Assembly: GCA_020683205.1 (NCBI GenBank) | Contig: CP085689.1 | Location: 2,046,001 to 2,110,000 of the forward strand | Direction: 5' to 3' | DNA length: 64,000 nucleotides | Source of the DNA: Lentisphaerae bacterium WC36 | Lineage (GTDB): Bacteria; Verrucomicrobiota; Lentisphaeria; Victivallales; SZUA-371 | Shown here: positions 45,036 to 55,200 of the stretch, piece by piece | Layout: the number at the start of each line of letters is the position of its first letter | How positions within the stretch are numbered: position 1 is the first letter of the stretch | Program-made: the position numbers and the translations under genes | The notes under the pieces: model-generated | Seen by the model: the letters and a program-made list of their open reading frames with translations, nothing else | Told to the model about the DNA's origin: nothing | Databases searched by the model: none

Positions 45036-47502
45036 TTTCTATTTCTTCATCCTTTGGATATGCAATGCGACTATGGAGCATTGTTGTTAATGTTAAAACA
45101 AAACTATCTCTAATTTTTGATAATTCACTAAATGTAATTGGAGCATCGTTGAGCTGACCATCACGCAAACGACGTCGAAAAATCTCCCATACTAACGATT
45201 CAATTTTTGCATGAGTTGGTTTTTGTAAAGAGCGCGATGCAGCTTCACAGGCATCTGCTAGCATAATAATCACAATCTCTTTACTCTGAGGAAGTGGACC
45301 TGGGTAACGATAATCATTTTTATCAACGCTTAAATTACTATTTTCTTCTTTAGCTCGATTATAAAAATACATCACCAAATCATTACCATGATGCTGTTCA
45401 ATCGTATCAATAATAAATTTACGCATTTTATATTTAATTGCCAAATCAACCCCATCTTTAATGTGATTTATAATAATTAAGCTACTCATACGTGGGCGCA
45501 ATTCACTATGCTTATTGTGCTCTGAATTATTTTCAGTAAAGTATTCAGGCTTATGCAATTTACCAATATCATGAAATAATGCCCCCACTCTAACTTTAAT
45601 TGAGCTAGCACCAATCGCAATTGCCGCCTGCTCGGCTAAAGTTGCCACCATCAAACTATGATGGAATGTTCCAGGAGCTTCAATTTGTAATCGTTGTAAA
45701 AGTGGATGGTTATAGTCACATAGTGTTAACATTCCCATATCAGAACTAACACCGAAAATCAATTCTAGCGTGAAAATTAAAACTAATGCCAAAGTAGCAG
45801 TAATAAAGCCATTTGCTAACGATAATGAAAATGACCATAATAACATTTGTGGTGAATCAAATTGACTCAACAAAAAACTGTGATTAAGCAATAATAATGA
45901 AAAAGTTACTGCTAAAATACAGCGAATAAAATAAGTTCGATAATTATTGGCATATCGTACCGCAAAACCTGCAATTGCGGTAATCATTAATCCTTCTAAC
46001 AACACTGAGTATGAATTATCTAGCATCATCGATGCTATTATTGAGCAGAATAGCCCAACATAAAAGGCAACACGCAGACCAATTAACACGCTTAACAATA
46101 CTGCTGGCAGAGCAATTAAAATCAACTGGTTGATTAAAAATGGCGCAATATTAAATTGTTCATACAATGTATAAAAAACGTACATTGCTAAATAATTAAC
46201 AATTATTGACACTAAAATCACACTACTGCATAAACATAATTTTTGATTACTTTTAACAATTTCTGGATGAATATGCCATAAATACAATCCTGTTACCAAA
46301 ATTAAAAACAAAGTGATTAAAGCAATTTTTGTATTATCAACTAACACTTTAAAATGGTTCGCAACTTGATTTTTTGCAACAACTTTATCATATTCATGAA
46401 GAACTTTAATTAGATTCGCAGTCAATAATTGATTTTGCTTAACAATTACGTCGCCCCTAAAATATGTTTTTTCAACTTTTTTAATATCTTTTAAAACAAT
46501 TTCTTTTTCTTTTGCGTTAATCTTATCATTGATAACCAAATTGCTATTATTGTGGTTTGACATTACATAATCAGTTATCTTTTTCACAATAATTTTGAGC
46601 TCGATTGCTTGAAAACCTTCATATTTAACAGCAATTTTATCGGCAATTTTATCAGCTAAAGTAACATTATCAAGCAGTAAACCAACATCAACAACTTTTC
46701 TTAAACGTTTATGAGTGTCGATTATTCGCACTTTTTGACCTGCGCTATATGAAGATTTTTCACGACGTGAAATTACTCCATTTTCTAATTCTTCTTCCAA
46801 AACTTTTAAATAATTTTCTTTAATCGGAAATTTTTGATCAATTTTTTTCAAAAATAAAATTTGCTCAGTGGTTAATTTAGCTGGATTTAAGAATTTGTTT
46901 TTGTTTTTATTTTTAAACTGATTCTCTCTTAAAGTAGTTTCAAAAACCTTTTTAGCTGTCGGGGAAATAGTTTTACTGCTAGTTTCTAATACCTTAGCAG
47001 TAGAGCTTAATTCTTTTTTTTCAGAGTCAACCTTTTCTCTATTAAAAACTTGCAACTCTTTTAAATCTTTTTTACTAATTGAATTATCATAAATATCAAA
47101 AACAACCATTGCGCTGTCAATAATATCTTTATTTAATGATTTACTAATGGAGTAATGGATTGGCACTAAATGTAACTTATCATTTAATAATCTTTCTTGA
47201 GCATCAAAATCATCAACAGTAAACTTATGTTCTGCTGTAACAGTCAAAGGGCTACGGTTTCCTTCAACTGACAATTGTTTGGCAATTTTTTCATTTTTAG
47301 GGGCGAAAGAGATTGCAACGATACAAATGATCCACAACGCAATTAAGATTGTGGTAAACAACATTTTCGAATTTTCTGCAACGTTACCTAGGGTATCTTC
47401 TTGAGTTTTGCGCTTACGCACCCCAATTAGCCCTTTCTTTTCCATTTGCCTTTTATTGCGCTTTTTGTTCCAAATTTCTTTTATTTTAGAAAACATTTTC
47501 AA
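44986..47502 (-). CDS. pgpH: 7TM-HD family cyclic-di-AMP phosphodiesterase-like protein PgpH/YqfF
   Basis: 838 aa. One N-terminal helix, a large extracytoplasmic 7TMR-HDED-type domain (about 75-370), seven transmembrane helices, and a C-terminal cytoplasmic HD domain: APGTFHHSLMVATLAEQAA, LFHDIGKLHKPEYF (H644-D645), EQHHGNDLVMYFY and MLADACEAASRSL. The family degrades c-di-AMP in other bacteria; signalling here is inferred from homology. AAGGTT precedes the ATG. Lies between phoH and ybeY, the classical order. Confidence 0.94.
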   Translation of the reverse strand: MKMFSKIKEIWNKKRNKRQMEKKGLIGVRKRKTQEDTLGNVAENSKMLFTTILIALWIICIVAISFAPKNEKIAKQLSVEGNRSPLTVTAEHKFTVDDFDAQERLLNDKLHLVPIHYSISKSLNKDIIDSAMVVFDIYDNSISKKDLKELQVFNREKVDSEKKELSSTAKVLETSSKTISPTAKKVFETTLRENQFKNKNKNKFLNPAKLTTEQILFLKKIDQKFPIKENYLKVLEEELENGVISRREKSSYSAGQKVRIIDTHKRLRKVVDVGLLLDNVTLADKIADKIAVKYEGFQAIELKIIVKKITDYVMSNHNNSNLVINDKINAKEKEIVLKDIKKVEKTYFRGDVIVKQNQLLTANLIKVLHEYDKVVAKNQVANHFKVLVDNTKIALITLFLILVTGLYLWHIHPEIVKSNQKLCLCSSVILVSIIVNYLAMYVFYTLYEQFNIAPFLINQLILIALPAVLLSVLIGLRVAFYVGLFCSIIASMMLDNSYSVLLEGLMITAIAGFAVRYANNYRTYFIRCILAVTFSLLLLNHSFLLSQFDSPQMLLWSFSLSLANGFITATLALVLIFTLELIFGVSSDMGMLTLCDYNHPLLQRLQIEAPGTFHHSLMVATLAEQAAIAIGASSIKVRVGALFHDIGKLHKPEYFTENNSEHNKHSELRPRMSSLIIINHIKDGVDLAIKYKMRKFIIDTIEQHHGNDLVMYFYNRAKEENSNLSVDKNDYRYPGPLPQSKEIVIIMLADACEAASRSLQKPTHAKIESLVWEIFRRRLRDGQLNDAPITFSELSKIRDSFVLTLTTMLHSRIAYPKDEEIENEDDLFVEQRKISSSE

Positions 47503-47516
47503 CCTTAAACGTTAAA

Positions 47517-48590
47517 TTAATCATTATTATTTTTCGCGTTTTCTTCTTTATTTTGCTGAGATTTTATTTCTTTAATATCATCTAAACGATATTTATTAAA
47601 CATTTCATATGCGTTAACAATCCGTTCAACTAAACTATGACGCACAACATCTGTTGATTTAAAACTACAAAACTTAATATCATCAATATTGTTCAAAACC
47701 CTCTTAGCATGAAGTAACCCTGAACGACAATTGCGTGGCAAATCAGTCTGACTTGGATCACCTGTAACAACACATTGCGAATCAAAACCAAGGCGGGTTA
47801 AAAACATCAACATCTGTTCTTCAGTGGTATTCTGCGCTTCGTCTAAAATAATAAAAGCATTATTCAATGTTCTACCACGCATAAACGCTAATGGTGCAAC
47901 TTCAATAACATTTTTTTCAATTAATGCCTGCGCTTCCTCAAACGTTAACATATCATACAATGCATCATATAAAGGGCGCAAATATGGCATGATTTTTTCT
48001 TCTAAATTACCTGGTAAAAAACCCAAATTTTCTCCAGCTTCTTTGGCGGGTCTCGTTAAAATAATACGTGTATAGTTACCCTTCAAAAGTTCAGAAACAG
48101 CCATTGCCATTGCCAAATATGTTTTACCTGTTCCAGCTGGTCCTATTCCAAAAACAATATCATTGCTTTGAATCGCCTCTAAATATTCAAGCTGAGCTTT
48201 AGTTCGAGGAACTAAATCGCGTTTACGTGGGCTAACAGGAACTTTAAACGAAAACAACTCTTTAATTTGTTCATCACGGCGATTACGAAATGAACTTAAT
48301 ACATATTCAAAATCAGCTTGATCCAAAACACCATTACGCATTACACAACTTTCAACCAATGACTCAAAAAAACGCTTTACTTCAGTAATAATTGTTTCAT
48401 TGTCTGCATGAATACCAATCCACAAATGACGTGATGAAATTTTCACACCAAACTGCGCTTCAATACGTTGTAAATTTTTAACAATATTACCCGCAAATGC
48501 TGAATTCATCGCATCCTGACTATTAAAATAAAATTTTTCAATTTTATTGTTATCTAAATTATCTATATTATTTTCTGTACTACTATTCAT
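47517..48590 (-). CDS. PhoH-like ATPase (YbeZ/PhoL group)
   Basis: 357 aa. KH-like N-terminal region, then an SF1-helicase-like ATPase: Walker A GPAGTGKT (150-157), RPAKEAGENLGFLPGNLEEKIMPYLRPLYDAL, Walker B AFIILDEAQNTTEEQM and TGDPSQTDLP. These proteins work with YbeY in RNA metabolism in several bacteria. First gene of the cluster, 14 bp before pgpH. Despite the name, I see no sign of Pho regulation. Confidence 0.95.
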   Translation of the reverse strand: MNSSTENNIDNLDNNKIEKFYFNSQDAMNSAFAGNIVKNLQRIEAQFGVKISSRHLWIGIHADNETIITEVKRFFESLVESCVMRNGVLDQADFEYVLSSFRNRRDEQIKELFSFKVPVSPRKRDLVPRTKAQLEYLEAIQSNDIVFGIGPAGTGKTYLAMAMAVSELLKGNYTRIILTRPAKEAGENLGFLPGNLEEKIMPYLRPLYDALYDMLTFEEAQALIEKNVIEVAPLAFMRGRTLNNAFIILDEAQNTTEEQMLMFLTRLGFDSQCVVTGDPSQTDLPRNCRSGLLHAKRVLNNIDDIKFCSFKSTDVVRHSLVERIVNAYEMFNKYRLDDIKEIKSQQNKEENAKNNND

Positions 48591-48626
48591 TTAGTTTTTT
48601 CTATTCCTCGCTAAACGCCTTTACTA

Positions 48627-49295
48627 TTATTTTTTATGAACTAAAATAAATGCTTTGGCATATTCAAGTATTTCATCATCTGTAGTTGATACTATATTTA
48701 TTACTTTTTTATTATTATCAAAATGTCCTTTTAACTCTACTTGATAATGATATTGATTATTTGTTTGTATATTTGATCTTGTTATATTCACTTCTTTAAT
48801 TTGTGAAACCTGAAGACGTTTTTTAATGCCAACTTTTGCCAATCCATTAAAATAATAAAGCTCTCCATTAGCAATTTTTATTTTTTTAGCTCCAAATAGC
48901 ATACACATTATAACATTAACTAAAATGATTGTTCCTAAAACAAATGGAATACCAAACAACCCCTGTTCCACGTTAAATTTACCGTTTAAAATTGGCATAA
49001 CATAAATACTGCCAATCGAAAGCCCACTCCAAATTAATGTAAAAATAGTTAAAATCAATATACCTAATAAAGATTTTTTCTTAATTATCAACGTTTTACC
49101 ATCAAAGTCTTCTCTAATCATACAACCATTAGGAGGATTATTATAAATATTTTTAATATGTTCTTTATCTATAATTTCAGTGCATTCATTAATATTAAAA
49201 ATCTCTTCACAACTGCGACACAAAACTGAATCTGTTTGCATATTAATATCAGCAATATTAATCTCTTGTTCACATTTTGGACATTTTAGCTTCAT
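48627..49295 (-). CDS. Zinc-ribbon membrane protein with PH-like C-terminal domain, function unknown
   Basis: 222 aa. An N-terminal zinc ribbon C5-x2-C8...C26-x2-C29 is followed by a linker, two transmembrane helices (about 77-100 and 113-135), and a C-terminal cytoplasmic domain of about 80 residues whose beta pattern (KKIKIANGELYYFNGLAKVGIKKRLQVSQIKEVNI) suggests a bacterial PH-like fold. No named family recognised. A decayed paralogue lies directly upstream. Downstream, phoH begins 36 bp away, so they may be cotranscribed. Confidence 0.75.
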   Translation of the reverse strand: MKLKCPKCEQEINIADINMQTDSVLCRSCEEIFNINECTEIIDKEHIKNIYNNPPNGCMIREDFDGKTLIIKKKSLLGILILTIFTLIWSGLSIGSIYVMPILNGKFNVEQGLFGIPFVLGTIILVNVIMCMLFGAKKIKIANGELYYFNGLAKVGIKKRLQVSQIKEVNITRSNIQTNNQYHYQVELKGHFDNNKKVINIVSTTDDEILEYAKAFILVHKK

Positions 49296-49364
49296 TTACT
49301 ATACTCCTATCATAAACTAACAATTAAACAAAAAAATACTAATTATTCATCTTCTTATAATTTT

Positions 49365-50016
49365 TTACTTAGTTTTCTCTTGTTCTTTAAATATATGTTT
49401 TCGCAAAAATTCTAACCGTGAATTATCATGCGAAGTAATTAAAATAATTTTCTTTTTTTGCCAAAATCTCAATGTAAAACTATCTGCTTGATAAATTTAG
49501 CATCTCCCTCCTCTATCTTATCAATGAAACTCTCAAGCATTAACTGTCTGACGTAAATATTAGAATTTGGTCTCAATACGTTCCTAATTTTTCAAAATTC
49601 TGCACTGTGCTTTATTCAAAAAAAATTAACCCTTTAAAAAATTTTAGGTTACCATCAGCAAAACTTATCTACTGACGCCATAAGAGACAAATCATTATAA
49701 ACAAGAAATATAACAAATGTCATTATTGAAAAAAGAAACCTAAAAAATAACCCTAAATCAAACGTTCCTCTTAACATCATTGTAACAATTCCAAATAGCA
49801 TAATCCATATTGTTGCTTTTGAATTGTCTTTTATTTTAATGATGTAACCATAATGAAAAACACCACTGTTTTTTGTCCAAAACTTTTCATACAACTTTCA
49901 ACATTAAACAGATCTTTACAACGCGAGCATAAAACCGTATTACTATTGAAATTAACACTTAAAAATATAGTTTTCGAACTACATCGCGGACTCTGCAAAT
50001 TAATTCTTGCTTCTCA
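49365..50016 (-). pseudogene. Frameshifted paralogue of the adjacent zinc-ribbon membrane protein
   Basis: No intact long frame, but three minus-strand pieces in different frames align in order with the 222-aa neighbour. (1) VNFNSNTVLCSRCKDLFNVESC matches its INMQTDSVLCRSCEEIFNINEC. (2) 49655-49894 gives a hydrophobic stretch (IMLFGIVTMMLRGTFDLGLFF) matching the membrane part. (3) RPNSNIYVRQLMLESFIDKIEE, then after a shift ILITSHDNSRLEFLRKHIF, ends at TAA at 49365-49367 and matches the C-terminus (INIVSTTDDEILEYAKAFI). At least three frame changes and several stops occur. Probable ATG remnant at 50014-50016; the first Cys pair seems lost. Confidence 0.75.
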
Positions 50017-50115
50017 TTTAAAAAACTATATCGATTTTTTTAACATTCATAAATATTTGGCAATTATTATAATTTATTATCATTTAGGTCAAATGTCAAT
50101 TAATAGTAACATCAT

Positions 50116-52179
50116 TTAGCCTTTTAACCGCGCTGTTAGGTGTTCTGCTAATCCTGTACTGCGTTTAGTTTGACAAAACAACCCTTTTTTAAGCGTTTCG
50201 AGGTTATAAATTAAATGTACGTCTTCTTTAGCACGAGTAATCGCCGTATAAATTAATTCCCGATTAATGAGGCTTAAATTTGGTTTATTTAGCAATAAAA
50301 ATAGCACCTTCTCAAACCCAGAACCTTGCGAACGATGCACACTCATTGCAAAAACGGTCTCATGCTGCGGCAACCGCCCTGGACTAATTTCAATAAATTT
50401 ATCGGGACTTTCACTATCAGGAAAAAAAACACCTATTTGTGAACTATTTTTATCACGCCAAAATAACCCAATATCACCATTAAATAATTTTAAGTTATAA
50501 TCATTTTCAGTAATAATAACAACACGACCATGATATAATGATTTACCAACTGGTAAATTTAAAACCTCCTCAACAATGTGATTAATGCTGTGTACCCCAA
50601 AACGTGACACATTATCCGCAGTTAAAATTTTAAATCTATTAAGTAATTGATATGCCTCTTGAACTCTTTGGCATTGCAAATAATCACTAAACATAACTTT
50701 TTTGCCATTTTTTTTATCAACAAATGATAAATCTTTAACAAAATTTTTAAGATATTTTTCAATTTCTTCATCGCTATGTTTATTCATGTCATTAATATTT
50801 AATGCATGAAATTTGTTGGTTCTATCATGATGCATTTCATATAAAATTTCGGAAAAGTGTTCAGCGTTAAACTGAGCTGGGGCTTCATTAATTTTTTTAG
50901 TTACAATGCCAATGCCCTTATCAGGAGAAAATCGATATGAATGTTGCAATTTAGTCGCAATATTATAAAAAATATCCCTACTCTTATTTGAATTACATAA
51001 TTGCTCCTGATGCATTCGCAAATATGGCATTGACACAATTAATTCATCGAAAAAACTTTTACTATAACAATTTACTTTAAAAACATCATACAAGTTTGCC
51101 ATTAATGCTCCAGCTTCAACACTTGATAACTGATCACGATCCCCGAGTAAAATAATTTTGGTATTTTTATCTATTGCATTAATTAATTTTGCCATCAGCA
51201 TACTCGACACCATTGATAATTCATCAACTATAATAACATCTGCAGAAATTTTGTTGTGCTTATTATGTTTAAATTGAGCACTATTATATACTGCGCCTAA
51301 CAAACGATGAATGGTTGATGCTTCAATGTTTTTTAGAGCACTTAAGACTTCTGTTGATGTGCTTAAGAAGGCAATTTCTTCATTGATTGATTCACTAACT
51401 CTAGCTTGAGCTTTTCCACTTGGCGCAACAATTTTGACTGTTAAATCACTGTTTTTTTCTAGTAGTAAGGCCAATATAGTTGCAATCACAGTCGTTTTTC
51501 CTGTTCCAGGACCTCCAGTTATAACTGCAAAATTATTAAAATACGCATTAATTATTGCTAAAACTTGATAATTAATAGCTTTATTTTTCTTAAATCTCGT
51601 GCCAATACGATAAATATCTTCTAATAATCCTTTTATTTGTTTTTGTCGCAGCCCGCTCGGAGAATCTAAAAACTCCGCTATTTTTAAGTTATTTAACTTA
51701 ACACGTTCAGCAATGCTCGACGCCAAATATAATTCATAAACATAATACCGTTGTAAATAAACTTTACTAATTCCATCGAAAATTAATGGTTTTAATGGAA
51801 CTTTTTTAAGGTTCGCTGAATCTTTAACAATTGCAACGACATCACTATTTTCTAGTTTTGCTAAATCACTAACTGTTTGATTTAAATCAATATATAATTG
51901 CTGTAAAATGTGTTTCACTTTATTTTGATCTTCAGGAATTAAGTGTTCAATATTATCAAAAAAACACTCAAATTTTTCTTGAGTATTAATCAAGTTTAAA
52001 TCAAGACAAATATTTTGGTGTTGATTAAATGAATATGAAGTCAAAAGCGCTACAACCATAATTTCTTTGGTACAATTTTCCCGTAAAACATCTGCAATAA
52101 AATTTACAAAGCTCCAATCAATATAATTGATTAGTTTATATTCTTTAAGTTTATCAATTGTTTTTAAAATTTCAGTCAT
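50116..52179 (-). CDS. recD: Exodeoxyribonuclease V alpha subunit RecD
   Basis: 687 aa. SF1B 5'-3' helicase: Walker A GGPGTGKTT (222-230), AASTIHRLLGA-type motif (ASTIHRLLGAVY), Walker B DVIIVDELSMVS, ILLGDRDQLSSVEAGALM, and C-terminal AMSVHRSQGSGFEKVLF plus LIYTAITRAKEDVHL. Works with RecB and RecC in double-strand-break repair. Last gene of recC-recB-recD, 55 bp after recB; no clear ribosome binding site. Confidence 0.97.
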   Translation of the reverse strand: MTEILKTIDKLKEYKLINYIDWSFVNFIADVLRENCTKEIMVVALLTSYSFNQHQNICLDLNLINTQEKFECFFDNIEHLIPEDQNKVKHILQQLYIDLNQTVSDLAKLENSDVVAIVKDSANLKKVPLKPLIFDGISKVYLQRYYVYELYLASSIAERVKLNNLKIAEFLDSPSGLRQKQIKGLLEDIYRIGTRFKKNKAINYQVLAIINAYFNNFAVITGGPGTGKTTVIATILALLLEKNSDLTVKIVAPSGKAQARVSESINEEIAFLSTSTEVLSALKNIEASTIHRLLGAVYNSAQFKHNKHNKISADVIIVDELSMVSSMLMAKLINAIDKNTKIILLGDRDQLSSVEAGALMANLYDVFKVNCYSKSFFDELIVSMPYLRMHQEQLCNSNKSRDIFYNIATKLQHSYRFSPDKGIGIVTKKINEAPAQFNAEHFSEILYEMHHDRTNKFHALNINDMNKHSDEEIEKYLKNFVKDLSFVDKKNGKKVMFSDYLQCQRVQEAYQLLNRFKILTADNVSRFGVHSINHIVEEVLNLPVGKSLYHGRVVIITENDYNLKLFNGDIGLFWRDKNSSQIGVFFPDSESPDKFIEISPGRLPQHETVFAMSVHRSQGSGFEKVLFLLLNKPNLSLINRELIYTAITRAKEDVHLIYNLETLKKGLFCQTKRSTGLAEHLTARLKG

Positions 52180-52234
52180 AAATTTTTATCTGTTTTTAAA
52201 TTTATTAATTAATGATCATTTTTAGAAATCTTAT

Positions 52235-55200
52235 TTATTCGTTCACACCCAAAAGATTAGCAATTTGTTCAATTACATTTGTATCTGGATTCATACTCCA
52301 AACTCCAGTATTTAGCTGTTGATCAATACCTCTTACATATAAATATAACACGCCACCAAACTGTTTTTCAAAATTAAAGTTTGCAATTTTATTGCTTAAA
52401 AAAGCTTTGAGAGCAACCGTGTAAATTGCTGCTTGCAAATAATAATTTTTTTCAAACATATCTTTCTTTATTGCATCAATATTATAATTTTCGTTAAAAT
52501 CTCCTAAATAGCTACTTTTCCAGTCAATAATAAAAAATTTATCATCATGCTCAAAAATTAGATCAATTTTTCCATTCATGAATCCACGCAATTGTTCTTT
52601 ACGATTTTCTAATTGATCTTCAAAATTACTAGTTGAATCACTTACATCAAACGCTTTGCGACTTAAACTCAGCAAATTTTCAGCATTAAAACTTTTAGGA
52701 GTTTTAAAGAAAAATGGCATTTCACAAACCATTGCTTCACTATGCAAATTTTCTAAAACTATTGAATTATCTTTTTTTAAGCTATTATTCAAGATGTACA
52801 TTCTACTACTAACGGTATTTTTAAACATTTTGACCAATTGTAACAGCCGTAATTCCAACTCTTTTTGATAACTTTCTTCTTGAGTAGCAACATCATACTT
52901 CAAGCGCCCATATTTCTTTAACAACATATGAATAAACTTGCCCACATGGCTTTCACTATTAATTTTTAAATTATCAATATTTTGCTCTTTAAAATAATCA
53001 AAGTCTAATTTTTCAAACAAATCATGAATACAATCTCCAGAAAATGTCCCTTTTGGGAAATCGCCTAAAATTGATGGCGTCAATTTATCATTAACACCAT
53101 GCTCTTCATTAATTCCTCTTAAATTTCTATCTACAATGTTATCGTTTTCATTATTAAGCTTGTCATCATCATTGACATCTCCACTTTCAACGTTTTCAGT
53201 TAAATGTGGTAAATTACTGTTTAAATTACTAAAACTTAAAACTCTGAAATCTTTCGCAATTTTACCACTAAATTCTATAAAATGATATTCATCAACTTTA
53301 TTCTTTTCAAAAAAGTCATTCTGTTCTGAAGGTTTAAAGTCCAAACTTAAATCTTTTTCGTCAACAGTAATAAATTCGATATTTTGATGGTCCTGCCACT
53401 GTTCACGCCGGTCAGTTTGATATTTAAACTTTTTATCAATTTCATCAATTAATGTTGCGCTATTATTACTTTCTAAACATAACTGCAAATTTTTCAAGGT
53501 TGGACTATTGAAAAATTCGTGTAATCTATTTTTATTAAAATTATAATACAAATAATCCATTGGAGAATTAAATGACATTGCCCTCGTTTTATTGTATTGT
53601 TTATCTGCCCATACCAAATAACAGCCATATTTTGCTCTAGTCACAGCAACATAAAACAATCGTAATTCATCAGCTAAACGCTCGAACTTATAGTAATTCT
53701 TAGCTTCAGACAACTCATTATTAGTCAATGAAATATGTTGCTGATTATTTGCATCATGATAAATAATTGCCTTTTCTTTACTTGCTTGCTGATTATTTGA
53801 GGAATCCCCCCAAACAAATGGGCAAAAAACGATTCCAAACTGTAATCCTTTACTTTTGTGCATTGTTAGAATTTGCACTGCTTGTGAATCACTTTCTAAA
53901 CGCAGTTCATATTCAGCATTAGCTTCTGGATTGCGCACAAAATTTGCCAAATGATTTAATAACGCAACAGGTTGCAGATTATGCTTTTTTTCTTCCTGAT
54001 GTAAAATTTCAACTAAATGGTTAAAATTCGTCATTTTGCGATTTCCATTTTCGCTGTTTAGTAAATTCATTTTTAAATTATTTTTTTCTAATTTATACAA
54101 CAGCGAATTTTTCTCAGTAATTAATTCATCAAATTGTGTTCCTAAGATTGAACTAATGTGTAAATTTTTTAATGAATTAATCATTTTTATAAATGAAAAA
54201 TTTTGCCAAATATTTCGATAATAGATTAAAACTTCAATGATTCCTTCATAAATTTTAGCAAATTTTTCATCATAGTTTAATTGATAAATATCACTAAAAT
54301 CAAAATTAAAATATGATAAAGACAATGCACTCATTACTGCTCGACTATTTTGTGGATTCAAAATTGCTGTTAATAATTTTAATAATTCTCTTGCTTCATC
54401 ACCTACAAAAATATTGTCATTTCCCTGTTTTACACTAGCAATATTATATTTCAATAACCTTTGACTAATCATTTCTGCTTCATTGGCGTTTCGCACCAAA
54501 ACTGCAATATCTGCCGGTACAATTTTTCTACCGTTAATATGTGCTAAAGGTAACTTAGAAATTGAATCAATTTGATTTGCTTTCTGCAAAATTTCCGCAA
54601 TTTTTTTCGCAGTAACCTGACATGAAAAATTTCTATAATTGTCTTTATTGAATTTAAAATTCACACAATCTGCTGGCTGAAAAATTTTCAATGGTTGTTG
54701 CATAATATTTTCATTGTCAATAACCACTTCATCGCTAACTTTACCTGCGGTAGCATCGACAAAATCTATATTATCAATAGCAAACGGCAGCTCTTTTTCA
54801 AATAAACAATTTATGGCATTTAAAAGGTTTTGTGAAGTTCTAAAATTTTTGACTAAAGTCGTCTTTTGATCTTCATCTAAATTTTTAGCAACTCTTAAAT
54901 ATGTAAAAATATCTGCGCCCCTAAAGCCATAAATAGCCTGTTTTGGGTCTCCAACCATAATTAATAAATTTTGAGGATTATCAAAAATTTTAGCAAAAAT
55001 TTGGTATTGGATGCTATCAGTATCCTGAAATTCATCAATCAATGCCATTGTATATTTTTTACGAATATTATCAACTAATTTTTGACTATTTTCTAATGCG
55101 TTATGTAGCTTTTGTAGCAATTCATTATAAGTAATTATTGGTCGAGAATTAATTTCGTCCTGATATTTTTCCAAAAAATAATTTGCAAAATACCTGATAA

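Noticed and set aside
49853-50119. Plus-strand open frame of 88 codons
   Set aside because: It lies opposite the zinc-ribbon pseudogene, has no ribosome binding site, and its sequence is explained by the minus-strand remnant.
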